The translations under genes and the position numbers were made by a program. A model generated the notes under the pieces. That model had not been told where the DNA came from and ran no database searches. It saw only the letters and a list, made by a program, of their open reading frames with translations. From the NCBI GenBank assembly GCA_902729315.2, contig LR746269.1, positions 4,356,001 through 4,420,000 on the forward strand: a stretch of DNA of 64,000 bases, in the 5' to 3' direction. This DNA comes from Spirodela intermedia (taxonomy: Eukaryota > Streptophyta > Magnoliopsida > Alismatales > Araceae). Positions 46,357-60,300 of the stretch are shown piece by piece. Every line of letters starts with the position of its first letter. Position 1 is the stretch's first letter.

Positions 46357-49300
46357 ATGAAGAAGGAAAATAAGGTTAACTCTAAGGTGTGTGGAATTCT
46401 TGCATTTTATCTTTTCCTAAGTGACTTGTTAATCAAGATAGGGTGTAAAAGAATTTAATTTTTGGGTTTATTTCGACATTGACTTCTAAGCGTTTGGAGA
46501 AATGTGACCTACTTTTTTAAAGTTTTATTTTGGAAGAATGCTTTTGAGTCTTAAATTCAATGCTTGCTCAGAATATGTTAGAAAGGGATATGGAAACTCA
46601 GGCTGAGGTCCTCTTAGATTTCCCTATTATTAAGTGGGCTAATTTCAGTGACCCATGTCATTATCATCCTTATCCATAAGTCACGATATAGATTTGTAGA
46701 CACAATATCTCTAAGAAGAAAACGCTTTGTAGAGTAGGGCACATGAAAATGAGGAACCATTTCAGGAAAGCGCCTATATCTATACTTGGTCTTAACATAT
46801 AACATCTTCTTGTACATGAACGATGGATTTTCCCATTCTTTGATTCATAGCGTCCTAGCGTCCCATTCATCTTGAGTTTTTGATATACACCAGTCTTTTG
46901 ATTTAAAAGTTGATAATGCCATGATTAAAAAATGGAAGGTTTAGTAATCCACATGATCCTCTTGCAGATTCCGCCTCAGATATAGAAATATTTGAAGCAA
47001 TATCTTTCCCAGTGATCGATGGATCTGACATTCTCAAACAATTGAGGATTTGGAATCCTTACTCTTAGAAGTTAGCCAATTAAGGATTATTTTGTAATAG
47101 TAAAAAGTTCTCTTAAGAGGACAAGAAAATTACTGAGACATAAGTATTTTACATACCTTTGTTTCTCCTTGGAAAACCAAGAAAATGACCGTCAGAAGTC
47201 CAGAAGACTATTCATTTATTTTTATGTACTTATTTTCTCATGTGGAGTTTCAGTGATGAACAAATGTAAATGATTCTAGAATTTTTTTTGTAATGACTTC
47301 TTGACTTTCTCCATTGCTATGATTTAAATATTTAATTGCAGGACCTTTCTGATGACGTGCAAGTTATCGTCCAAAAGTATATGCGTGGGTATGGTGCTGA
47401 TCTAGAGGTAGGATCATGATCATAAAGACGTTGTCTTGCCAAACTTCTTGCTTTTATTCCTTCTGCAGTGGGTCCATTCATTTAATTTTTTTGTTGGTTT
47501 AAATGTTTAACCGTACATGTTTTTATCTTCATTTCAGAGTTTAAAAGATAAAAAGCTTAAAGGCCAGCTTTCTGTAAAGGAACAGCTTTATGGCCAATCT
47601 GCGAAAGCTGCTGCAAAAACTGAGAAGGTTCACTTTATGATACTTTTTGACATACATTACTGATTTTTCCCACTATGTATCAAAATTCATGTCTTACATG
47701 GCAAGTATGCTTTTCTTGAATCCTGGTTATGTGAACCGTAGTTGCACAATTTAGCCATCTTTTATTTAGTGCGATTCTATTATTCTCTACTTACTAGGTT
47801 TATCTTGATACGTGGAATCGTTAGTTTTAAAATATCACACATCACACATTTGTTGGCGTGACCGCTGCTTTCCTTTTTTTTCTTGAATGTTGAGTGACTC
47901 TGTTCTTCCTAAGTGGTTTTTTCCCCACAATTCAGGGTGTATGTGTGCTATGAAACTGTCCTGTAATCTGTTGTATTAATTCCTCCTCTTGTGGTGACCA
48001 AATCTCTGCCTTGCTCACCAATGGGTATGTAAATCGTGACTTTTTGTGAGCCTCAGCATTTGCTGCCTTCACCCTGTCATGAGTACACAGGGAGGTAAGT
48101 TGGTAGATCAGAAAGTTCTTAATAGCCGTGAGGGAGGGATTCCAAATTAAGTAGATATATGTTTTTCTTCAGGTGTCTGAGAAGTGATATGGTGTTAAGA
48201 AATCTAAAGAATATCTGATTGACGAGCTCTGTTTGATTTTTCGCTATAAACCCCTTTCCTGAATTAGATCAAGAGGATACTTTACATGGGAGTCCATTTC
48301 TTTAGAATAGAAGGGTATTAAAATGGATGCTGCTGCAACTTTCTGGTAACTGGAGGTGGGTAAATGGCTTAATGGAAACCATAAGTTTTGATGAAAGAGA
48401 AGTTATTGTTGTCCAAGATAAAGAGCTGCTAATGTGTAAAATGAGATCCACGAAAGAAAATATGTTGCGTTTGTGAGAAAGAAATAAGTGGGTCCATAAC
48501 TTATGGGTAGAGTTTTCAAGCTCTTTAAAATCGTAAATCCGAAATTGATACCTACTGGTGGCCAACAAAGAACACTAGTGGCATGAGGGGGTCATCCATG
48601 GCCTTTCAAATAGGTCTCTTAAGGCAAGTGTCTCCATTAAGCAGCCAGGCACCAATGTCCTCATGAAGGGGTGATGGCCTATCTAAACTTCAAACAGTCA
48701 ACCTCTGGTGGCCGCATTGTTATGTAGGGTAGCAAAATAGCTGTTAGATCATTTTCATTCCTTGCTTTGCTGTAACAGAGACAGGTTCAGGGAGATGCAA
48801 GGGGGTCCGTAAATTGTTTGAACAACGACTTCTAGGAACGCTTTCAGTAGAAAGATAAGAGTTGTGGCTCAACTCGTCAGTTAAAGATCATGTGATGATG
48901 ATACACCATCATACACTTGTTCTTAAAAAAAAATAATGTGAGCACCAACTTTTGAGGAAATGTGAGGAGATACCCTTGTTGAATTTAAAACTTGATGCGG
49001 ATTTTTTTTGTTTGTTTGTTTGTCTTTTGACCTAGCATTTAGGCTGTATGATGGCAGTAATATGAAAAATCCGTTGTCTTAGTCGCAATCATCACTTATA
49101 TTTCCCTTCGTATGAGGCTGTGGGATTTTGTGACTTAGTTTTGTTTTTCTTATTCTGTTCTCATGTATTATTCAAATATGATCATACGTTTTTGTGTTGC
49201 TCTAGATTGATAGAATCTGGTTGGGACCAGCTGATTTGGGCTAAGTCTATCTTAACCAATCCTGATCGAATCCCTGCTTTAACACCCTTAAAGTCATTCT

Positions 49301-52300
49301 TCACTGTTTATTTCACAAATCTGAAATCATTTCGTTCCATTCGTTGTCTAAGGATTTTATGGCCAACCCATTTTCAGAATTGTAATCTTTTTTTAGGTGG
49401 CACCTGGTACCTGGCAAATGTAAATTTGGTCAGGACGGAGTCACATGAGTGTCAAAGATGGAATTAGCATAAAAAAATTGGCACATTCTTTTTGTTTAGT
49501 TTTATGCGAGTTAAAGTTTACACAACCAGGGGTGGTAACCTTCAGATGCTTTCTGGTGAACTCGAAGGAATTTCTGTAAAGAGGAAAATGGCAAGTTTTT
49601 CATTGGACCATGTGTTCTGAGATCATTTACAGCCAAAAACTGAGCCATGGGTGAATGTTTATGCTTAAAGATATTGGACAAAATAAATGTCAGGATTCTG
49701 GTTGATGTTATGACCTTGTTATAGTTATGCTAATTATTTCCAGTTAGAAAGGTTTGTTTTTTTTATTTGTTACAAATTCATTCTTGGAGCTTCAAGAATT
49801 GCCTTTTTTTGTGATTCATTGCATAACTAAAAGGGTTGTGGGCCCTTAAAAGTTGTTCATTATTTAGCTGATTGAGATCTGCTATTTCCACCGTTATGTG
49901 CCCTCAAAGTTGACACTTGTCTTACATCTTTCAGTGGATCATGCCTACTGAGGGAGGTTCCCTGGTGGCTGAAGGTTTAGAAAAGACATGGAGGATGAAA
50001 CAAGAAGATATCATCAGCGAAGTCGATATATTAAGCTCTAGGAAAGCCTGTGATATATCCCTTCGAGGTGGTTTACTTGCATCTTATGGGTTTATTTTGG
50101 CATTTTAGTAGTCACTGTGTGTTCTGTCATCCAGCAGATTTCTTCGTATTGTATTTTTTTATGAGGAACTTAGTTTGGTAATTTCCCCCCGATGATGTCC
50201 TCATCAGCACACTTGCATATATTGCATACGCTGGCTCAAATTAAAGCAGCTTCAGTTTCGAGAAGCTGTCACACTTTGATGTTATTTACGTCAAAATCCA
50301 TGAGGCTTTATATTCTTTCCAAGAAATTACGTATACTGAAATGTTTGCTGGTTGTGCATGGTGTTGCAGAGGCAGTGCTAGGCCCATACACTCTAGTATA
50401 CACCTTGAATGGACGTAATATGCTGATGGCTGGGCGTAAGGGAGAGCTTGCCACCATCGACATGTTGACTATGAATCTAATTAAAAATTTCCAGGTAATT
50501 CTTTTGTGAGGAAAACTTTATTTTAGGATCCATCAAGAAGAATGCAATTAGAGGCTCACGCTGCAGTGCAATGCATCCGACATCGGTGCAATCAGAATAA
50601 TCCCGAAGATTATTGATGGATTTTACTGACCAATGTATTCAATTTCTTTTGTATGGTCGATGCCCTTAAATGGTTCTGTAGGCAGGGCGAGGTGCCTTTA
50701 TTAAGTGGGAGGTCCTTAAATATCTTCACAAAAATACGTATTTTAAAAATATTTCAACTAAAAGAAATTAATATTCTGGTTATAGTCACGGCTTCATGCA
50801 GAGGGCAAGGATGTGATGCTCACGAGTTTTTAATGAATCTCAGGTCAAGGAGACTGTGCGTGATGTTGTATTCTTACAGGATGGACAGACTTTCGCCGCA
50901 GCTCAGAAAAAGTATGTATTTTCTAAATATTTATCGATGTAGCATCAATTTATAGCGGCTTTTTGTTTCTTTTAATGTTTCTCTACTGTGGGTGTATGAA
51001 TGATTTTATTCTTTTTTGCCACTGATTTATCCGTTCATCCTTGGTTTCTTTTCTCGCTTTCCCAAATCAGGTCGCAGGGATGATATTTATCAGAAAATCA
51101 TCATTCATTGCAACGTCATGCTGATTTTTTTTGCATTAATTAATTTGTTTGAAGTGTTTTTTTCCTGCTTTTTCTCAATAAATAGAGATTATTGTCTCCT
51201 TCCTCAAAGTAGTAGTTGTGCATCTTATACATTGCAGGGTCTTGATCTCCCCCAGATGATCAGGAGTGGCAGCCATTTCTAGAAAAACATAATTGCCAGA
51301 CCCTTTTTTTTCCCCAATTTTTTTTTTAATGACGTCATGCAAGAACACCTTTTTCCCTGTAGATTTTCATTGATATTTGAAACTATACGTCAAATATGAA
51401 ATAATAGTTTTATTGTCTCCGCTATCTAAGTCGTCCTTTTACGACGAGGCAGTTGTGCTGGAGCCATCATCTCCTCATCATCCCAAACGCGTCTATCACT
51501 AATGGATCATCAGCTAGAAATTATTATTTTCTTCATATTATGTCAGATTTATTGGTCTTAGATAATTTATTTTCTTGAGCATGAGTTCCATCGTCTTGAT
51601 CTTGTCATGGCCAATTTTACTCAACAGGTACGTGTACATTTATAACAGGGATGGAACCGAAATCCACTGCCTCAAGGTAGGTAGCTGATACGATATAATT
51701 TTTCAAACATAATTTCCAGTATTTAGTTAGTGTCATCCACTTTTTTATCAAAACCATCTAAAAAGTTAAGTTTTTTTCACTCTGCATTTTATTTGGAAAT
51801 AATTGACAATGGATGACTGTTATTTCTCTCCCGCCTGATGAAAATCTCCAGGAGCACGAAGCCCCGCAGAGCCTCCAATACTTGGAGAAGCACTTCCTCC
51901 TATCCTCCATCAACAAGTATGGGCAACTCCATTACCAGGATGTGAGCACGGGGGAGATGGTGGCCAACTATCGGACAGGCCTCGGCGGGGCCCGTGCCAT
52001 GCGGACCAACACCTTCAATGCCGTCATCGGCCTGGGCCACCCAGGTGGGAAGGTGACCATGTGGAAACCCACCAGCGTCAAGCCGCTGGTCTCCATGCTC
52101 TGCCACCACGGGCCCGTCACCGCCATGGCCTTCCACACCGACGGCCGCCTGATGGCCACCGCTGGCATGGACCGGAAGATCAAGCTGTGGGACCTGAGGA
52201 AGTACCAGGTCCTCCGCTCCTTTGCCGGGCACGCCAGAACCCTGGACTTCAGCCAGCGGGGCCTCCTCGCGGTGGGCAACGGCTCCTTTGTGGACATTTG

Positions 52301-52871
52301 GCGGGACTCTGGTGGCGATCAGAGCTTCATGGATCGGTACATGAACCACTCCATGGTGAAGGGTTATCAGGTGGGGAGGGTCCGCTTCCGCCCCTACGAG
52401 GACGTGCTGGGGATCGGTCACTCAAATGGCATTTCGAGTGTTCTTGTCCCCGGCTCGGGCGAGCCCAATTTTGATTCCTGGGTGGCAAATCCTTACGAGA
52501 CCCGGCAGCAGAGGAGGGAGAAGGAGGTGCGCGCCCTCTTGGACAAGCTTCAGCCAGAGACCATCATGCTGGATCCGGGAAGGATAGGCACGGTGAGGCC
52601 GACAAGGGCGACGGAGGCGGAAGAGGAGGATGTGGCAGAGGTGGAGAAGGAGGCGGCCATTGCCGCCGCCAAGGCCTCTGCCTTAAAGCACAAAACCAAG
52701 GGTCGGAACAAGCCCAGCAAGATGCTGAAGAAGAAGCAGGAGGGGATTGAAAGGGTGAAAAGGAGCTTCATGGAGCTGCCGCCCGAGCGAGAGAGCAAGA
52801 AGCTGAAGAAAACAGAGGAGGTCGAGTTGCCAAGGTCTCTTCAACGCTTTGCCAAGAAGAAGTCCTCATGA
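46357..52871 (+). CDS. UTP7: SSU-processome WD40 protein UTP7 (WDR46/BING4), 526 residues, eight coding exons
   Basis: This nucleolar protein is part of the U3 snoRNP/SSU processome and is needed for early 18S pre-rRNA processing. Coding exons are 46357-46386, 47342-47407, 47538-47627, 49935-50067, 50370-50494, 50844-50911, 51628-51676 and 51852-52871; GT-AG sites and phases agree throughout and give 527 codons with the stop. The protein starts MKKENKVNSK. EGLEKTWRMKQEDIISEVDI is the conserved N-terminal block. WD repeats follow (GHPGGKVTMWKP, DRKIKLWDLRKY at about 295-304), then the BING4 C-terminal domain (RYMNHSMVKGYQVG, GSGEPNFDSWVANPYETRQQ, LQPETIMLDP) and a Lys-rich tail. A non-coding first exon ends at 45243 (GAG|GTAATC) and its intron ends at 46305. 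The length fits the family. The last exon, encoding residues 188-526, is clearly richer in GC than the other seven. Confidence 0.95.
47628..49934 (+). other. Intron 3 of UTP7 (2.3 kb)
   Basis: This is the longest UTP7 intron. I see no gene or repeat copy in it; the T-rich + strand composition is normal for a plant intron. Confidence 0.6.
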
Positions 52872-53990
52872 TTGGGTCATTTTTTCTTCTTTCTTTGTAA
52901 TGAGATAACCTTAGATTTAAGTCACATGAGATCAAGTGATTATGTATGTGTAAATTGGTGGTGCTTAGGAGAGTTTTAGGAGCTGCAGAGTATTATGATC
53001 CATCAACATCGGCGTGTGGGGAGATGGACAAGTCACACGGCTATCTTCTGGTTGTTACTCATGGAAAACGCCTTGAGAGGGAGGAACTGGAGCTCCATTT
53101 TCGTAGTATTTTTATTTTCTTTTTCAAATTATTGGCTTGATTTTTCTTTTCAATGTCAAATCGCAATCTTGTTAAGTGAACATCAATTCGGCAATGAAAG
53201 CTGGCATTCCGATTATAATTTACAGGTTATCATCTTTGGCTATGTAGTTGCAGTTTATATAAGTTTTAGATTTAAAAATCATTATTTTCCTGGTACAAGA
53301 AATAATTGCTTTATTATGTTAGCATGGAGCGTGGGTAGGTACCATCATATGTAGAATCACATCAAATTATAGACCATTTCCCAGTTAAGGTAATTTTGAT
53401 ACTTGTGATCTTGGTTCCAAGATAGAAACAATATTTTGATTCTTCATATAAACTCGCCAACTTAGGAAAATCACATTCTAAATTAACATCTATGTATGTT
53501 CAGTTTACCATTTATGTACACGTTGAATGGAAAATAAGAAATTTTAGCTTTTCGGATTTTAATTAGTTGCTCATTAACTATAATTTATGAACTCAAGTCT
53601 TGTTATGATCTCAGATTTACCATTTTTTTTATCAACAAAGAAATTAATGGGCATTTTTTTATTTGAGATGTATTGGCCGGGCACCTCAGAATTGACCAGT
53701 AGAAGAAAATAAGCTCAACGATATTATTGATTTGAAAGAGTCAAACTCTATACTATGTATGGCCAAATAAATTAAAATATATTGATAGCAAACCAAGATA
53801 TTCTTTTTATTTTTCCCTGGTCTTATGCTTAGGACAGGCCGTATCAAACTCTGAATGTCGTTCAGCGAATATATAAAATAAATAAACACTTATATAAATA
53901 GCGGGGTTGTGAATGGGATCCGCGTTGACCCAGGAAATGTCCACGAAGTGAACTTTGGCCCGGGCTAAAGCAAGCCTTCTTTTATCCATC
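52872..53990. other. UTP7 3' region and intergenic spacer
   Basis: It holds the UTP7 3' UTR and AT-rich spacer; no further gene is seen. A short (GA)n run lies at 53993-54008. Confidence 0.5.
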
Positions 53991-54012
53991 AGAGAGAGAG
54001 AGAGAGAGTGAT

Positions 54013-54181
54013 TGGGCCAATTGGTTTGTCTTACGGCCCATTAGTGGAATTTGCAAAGGCCCTGTTTTTAAGAGTGTTTGCACTTTCGGAGAGTAAGATG
54101 ACCCAATTGGTGCTGCCAGAGCGCTCCACGTCGCTTGGGGTGGGGGGAGGACCTGTCCTACTTGGGACCAGTTCTTCTAGA

Positions 54182-54231
<50 letters not shown>

Positions 54232-54240
54232 CTGGGCCGG
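54013..54240 (+). promoter_or_regulatory. Promoter/leader with site II-like motifs and a (CT)n tract
   Basis: TGGGCC at 54013-54018, GGCCCA at 54035-54040 and TGGGCC again near 54233 match the plant site II element (TGGGCY). This element is common in promoters of mitochondrial and ribosomal genes and is bound by TCP factors. A (CT)n run of about 38 bases (54191-54228) lies 140 bases before the ATG, a typical pyrimidine-rich leader. Confidence 0.5.
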
Positions 54241-54365
54241 TTAAGAGAAAACGAGGAAGAAGGCAGTGAGTGCTGGTGGCATCTTCGGGTTGAACGTAGA
54301 AGTCGACATTAACTTGGAAGAGGGAAGAGGACCCCATCGAAGGCTGGATCAACCCCGCTCCAACG

Positions 54366-57300
54366 ATGAGGGGCATCATCTCGCGCCTTGTCCAGTCGCG
54401 TTCTCAGCTCTCTGGGCTCTCGTAAGGACTGACGCCCACCCTCCTCGCTTGCTATATCCGTCGCGTCTTTCTCTTTAATTCCTAACCTCTGTGGTGAAGG
54501 GTCTGCCCTCATATCCCTTACCATTGGCTTTCTGTTGTCGTTGTTGTCTACCAACCTCATTGTTTCTTCCGGAAGCTCCTAACCCAGAGACGAAGGATCT
54601 GATGATCAATGTTGTCTGAAGGGCATATGCTGGTCCTCTTTCTCCAGAATGCTTCCATTTCTCTTCCTTACGTTTTTATGTTTTCAACAGGCGAAGCTTC
54701 AACGAGCGTTGATGAACGTTCTGCTTTTCCTTGAATGACGATATCATTTAGAAATTAACGTCCACAAGATGTGACCTTGATGAGCACACTCATGACGCGC
54801 ATGATCTTGGTTTTTAAGAATTTGTTCGTCTTACCCAGAAATCTTGGCATTTTCGGTTTATCTTGTGTGGGCAATCATGCATGCTAATATCTGAATGGAA
54901 AACCGCGGTTATGCATCCTAGGGTTCCTATTAATGGTGGATTCCTTTGAAACTTGGTCTGATGTGATGAATTTTCTCCCCGGGTACTATATTCTATGCTA
55001 TATCAGATTGAGAATCACGTGGTTTGGCCTTGACGTGTTGAATGACCAAACCTGCGGCTTTTATCTGCATTGGCTGAGCAAATTTAGAGTATGGCAACTG
55101 TTTAGGCTCTTTGAGGATTGCCATCTTCCTTTTTGAGTAGAACTTCAACAAGTAAAGTAGATTTCTACCTGCTTTCTGTTCCTAGAGGACTGGTTACAAT
55201 GCAAACACACCTAAGTATTGCCTTGCGTATATCCTGTTTACAACATGTCGGTGGTTGACTCTGAACATGCCAACTCCCATCTACCAAAGATTATATTTTT
55301 TGATTTACCCTTATCCTTGGATGAATGGTATGAACAAGCAAGATTTTGACCGACCTTTGCACCTGCCCATGGTCGATCCTTCTTAAAAACTTAGACCCTT
55401 GACTTTCTTAACTTGGCGATTCAACCAAGGTTTGAGAAAAAATTGCCTCGCTACATAAGTATGTCTGTATTTATTCCCATGACTGTCGTGCTTAGTTATA
55501 TGATGGATGCCCCTCATGCCCCACGATCCATGCCACTTATCTAATGAAGTTTTATGAATAAGTTTAATTTTCTTCTGAGGCCTTGAAACTTTTTTTAAAA
55601 TTGTGTTTATGATTTCTTTTTTTAAAATCGCCTTTCTTCGCCCTTAGCTTTTATATTATTCTGCTTTAGTTAAGACTGCAATAAGATTCTTTGATTCAAT
55701 ATAGTCCTGTATCTCTGCCTCAGTGATAGACCCTTGATTTCTTTTTTCTCCTATCCGTTTTCTAACCAATATATTTTTTTTTTCTGATTTTTTATATTTA
55801 TTGGAAATTTCAGTCCAACTTTGGTTCACTGGTTTCTTGAAGCTTTCACATATTACCCAGGCTCTGTTGCATCACAATAAGCCTGTTCTCCTTTACTGCT
55901 TTTTGTACTTCCAAACAGTCTCTTGAGGGCTCTCACTTCAGATTAGACCCACTCCGATGAGAAAAAAGTCTGTCTAGTTTTAATTAAACAGGTTTCTGAT
56001 GTGTTCTACCATCAGAAAAGAGTCATTGCTGTCTCCCAGATGTTTTTCTATTCCTTTCCATGGAAACCTGGTGTAGGCAAAATGTCCTCTCAACTGAACC
56101 ATCTGTCAGTTACAATTTCTGGAAAATTTCATGCGAGAAGTATTTTCATGTGGCCTTTGTAAAAATGTAGAGGATATTGCAGCACCCATTTACATATCTT
56201 TTGAGACCAATTTATTTTGAGTTCCCGCATCTGAACTCTGCTGCTCAACGGAACATTTGCCCAGGCCCATCTGTAACCTTAGAGCTGTTTGCATTTTTCC
56301 ACTCTGTCGTTAATTTTCTTCCTATCACTTTCATGAATTTACTATCCATCATCCGTTTCTTCGTTTTCTGGATAGAGATGATCACAACACTGTTGTGTCT
56401 AACATGTAATGACTCATCTAGTTTCAGACGTCTGCTGGTCCATACCTTGATTTTCATTTTTCTTATTATTATTCCATTTATAATCCATCCACTTTATTAA
56501 ATCCCAGCGTCCTGGAGCTCTCTCTTTTAATTTTAGCTCTTCGCAAGACTGCCTATTAGTTACTCTTCTGGAGCAGTCCTGTCTCTTTTGACGAAACTCC
56601 TGATGGTGCCTTCATTTATATCTTAAATTTTACGCGTAAAGCTCTGAGTACCTCTTCGTATATCTAATCTAGATTCACGTTGATGGTATGGACCGGTAAG
56701 CAATCCTCATGCACTTGAACCTGGGGATGTCTCAGATTGGTTGGAAATCAGTCCATTGATATGTTTACTACGGTCATTCAGCTCTGATTGTCATTCCTCC
56801 ACCTGTTACCTAAGCTGCTTCATTCCTTCTTCGTTACTGCCCAGGCCAGATTTTGGTCCTGCATCAGTTCATTGAGGAGGATTTACTTTTTGATGTTCTT
56901 TACTCCGAGTCTTCACCTGGTTGCGGTCTGTTTAATATACTTACGGATCCATATTAATCATTTGTGCATATTCTCCTACCGTTTCTTTGAGTTTAGTCTT
57001 CCGACCGCTCTGAGAATGCATTATAAATGGAAAAAAATTTGGGAAAGACCTATGGTGGAGAGTATGAATATAAATTGAACTTCTTCTAGATTTTTGTGTC
57101 AAATTCGTCCTTTTGGAATTAGTTTTGCCAAGCCCATTGCCTTTCTTCATGCCTCTTGTTCATTTGACCTGTTGCCAAAGTGTTCCTGTCCCACCTCATC
57201 CTGTTCATCCCCAACCACCAGGTGTAGTCCTCTGCAGCCCTGTCATCATGTCAAGAAACCCTCTGATCAAGGTTTAAGGGGAGACAGTTATTTCTTTCCC

Positions 57301-60300
57301 CTTTGACTTCTTGAAACCTAATCCCATTGTTTCTCCCTGCTTGCTGAACAACAAATAACGGATTTATGTCCTTTGTATTTGGACTGCTTATTTTCTACCC
57401 TTGTTCCCTTCTTTATTCCTCTCTTGCTCCGTTTTGCTCCCATTGTTTCTTTTGTTTCGAAGACATATTATTTGCATTAACCATACTTTCATAATTGCCG
57501 GGATACTCTGACACTTCTCCCTTGACATGATATTCCCATTTGCTGTGTAGTTAAGTGAACTAGTAGTTTCCATGGATATCTTCCAGGCAGAGGGGTTAAT
57601 GCTTGCTGCCATCATCTCTAGAATGTAGACTAGTATATTGAATGAACTCATCTTCTCACGACTTGAATATCCTTTATAGAGTTTACCAAGCTGTCTGCTC
57701 AAACACTAGAAGTAATATAATCATGTTCAAATAAGATATTTATTTATTTTACTACTTTTTTTGTGACAAATGAATGAAGTATTGTGAAGTTGCATTGACT
57801 CTATATTCCTGTTGACCTCACCAACGTGTATTTCTTCAGCACAAAATGTCTACTCAGCAATGGTAGACTACTTTCAACAGATTCCAGTAAAATAGATGAA
57901 CCATTGAAGGTTGAAGAAGCAGAGACGATAAGTTCACCGCCTCCTCCAACAGAGAAGGTTTTTTGGGCATATCTAATCATCTCTCGTGTGAAATTTCACG
58001 ATTTCATTCTTCAATCTTTACAATAATTCTGTATTTCATTGCTGTAGCTGCTGGTCTTGGGTGGTAATGGATTTGTCGGTTCGCATGTTTGTAAGGAGGC
58101 TGTTGCGAAAGGGATATCTGTTTCCAGTTTGAACAGGTTGGTGCATCATTCACCGGCAATTTGTACTGTTGATTCTTCTAAACCATCATACTTGTTGGTG
58201 AATTGACTGTTTCAGAGCTCGATGTTCTATTGAGGGAACTAACAGTGTACATTTTTGTATATTAAGTATTTTATCAAACCTTTTTGATTCATTGTGGATT
58301 TTATTCTCATCCATTATTTCCGTACAGTTCTGATTATAGAGTTCTCTATGATCTTTGAGGCTCAGCCAGTAGTTATTTTTGTACAAATCTTGCTCTATGT
58401 GATCTGTCCATGCGTTTGTGATGTGATCTGTTCTTGATTTCTCCTTGATCACAGATCAGGGAAGCCCTGTGTACGGGAATCATGGGCTGACAGTGTTATG
58501 TGGCACCAAGGTAGTTATACAGTATAAATCACTACAATTAAAATCGCATTTGTGGTGGATACATTATCCCCCTCTTCTTATTATTATCATTCATTTTTTT
58601 TTAGGAAACCTTCTTTTACCTGACTCATGGAAGGATGCCTTCAATGGGGTTACAGCTGTGGTATGTAATTCATTTCTTTTAGCTAAATTTTTATTATAAT
58701 ATTCATTGTGTTTTCTAGCAAAATTTATTGGTCATACTCTTAAAAATATTGAAGTGCTATCTTTGAGAAAATGAACATATGGACTTTTTTTTATTTGAAT
58801 ATGGCGTAGATACCAACGTTTCATATTCAGATGGTGTGGAAGACATCTATAGTTTGTTAAACTAGCCGTACATATGTGTGATCCGTGAAATAACTTGCTC
58901 AATGTGGGCTCTGTGATCGTTAGATTATTTTATTCTTAAATAGAATTGGCACTATTTGCTTTCAGCGGGAGGCACTCACTTGTGCCGTGATGAAGGGCAC
59001 CCTTTGTTCCTGGTTGGTAGGTCTTGCAGTCTAGACTCACAGCTTTACCAGGCTACACTGGCCAGAACACCCTGCAAAAGATAAAAATCTCACGCTTGTT
59101 TTCTAATATTGTCTCATAATGCATTAGACCTAAAGAATACAAAAATGGTACGCAGAATCGGTCAATCTATTTATTGTTCTATGGATCTGTGTCTGTCCTA
59201 CGGAGCTAGTCCAGGCCAAATCCACAGTTTGGACCTGGATAAAGAAAAAATGTAGATTATTTGATCGGTGTTCAAAGGCATTTGCTTGTCATCTGCTCCT
59301 GTCAGGCACTTGGCTGAAAATTTGACGATTGCTTTTTATGTGAACAGTTTGTTTAGAAAAAATCAAGGCGAGATGATATCTAATTTACAGTTGTCTATGC
59401 ATACTTTCTTCTTATCTCATATCTTCTGTGAACAGGCTAACTGCGAAGCGCATATTAAGCTCTTAGACAGATTTCATGAACGGTGAATGCAGTGGATGGG
59501 AATAAAGAAGTTCAGTATAATAATCATTAGGGTTTCCAGATGCATCGTTCAAAGTGCTTGTAGCAGTGGTGTTTGACTTACCGAGTGACATTATAAGTCC
59601 TCTGTTATTCTTAATTTCATCTTGCTTGATGCTGCTGAATCCTTGCAGATATCATGTGTTGGGGGCTTTGGGTCGAATTCCCAGATGTATAAGATCAATG
59701 GGACTGCGAACATTAACGCTATCAGGGCAGCAGCAGAGAAAGGTACTCCGTATAAATGCTCATTCTTCAGGTTTCAAAATGAGGATGAGATTTTTTTTTC
59801 TCTTACATTTTTCTTATGTTTTTGACTTTTTTAGAACCTGATTTCGCTTCTTCTAATGTCCACTTCGCAATCTAGTTTTTTTATTTTATTTCGTAAATGG
59901 AGCCTCTAAATGCTTTTGCCAGCTTACTCAATTTGCACTATCGGAGGGAGTGCTTGGTTGCCATGGAAAGGCATCTCATATTGCACTACCTGTTTTCTTC
60001 AGGTGTAAAGAGATTTGTGTATATCTCTGCCGCTGATTTTGGTTTGGTCAACTACTTATTACGAGGATATTATGAAGGAAAGGTACGGCCTTCCTTCTGC
60101 CTTATGGTTTGGAGCTTTCTAGAAGGAAACGAAATAACATGCCAGAAAAAGCTGGAAAAAACCAGAAAAATATCCAAATGGTTTTCCATTGTTGCCATGT
60201 CTCCTCTTCACGTTGATATGCATTTTTGTATTCCACTGAAATAGAAACATCCAGAAGGGGTTCTTGTGATCTCACAGCAAAGAGTGAGTATTTTCTCTTT

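Noticed and set aside
51900-52421. 173-codon antisense open frame
   Set aside because: It is antisense to the GC-rich last exon of UTP7, which matches its family across the whole length.
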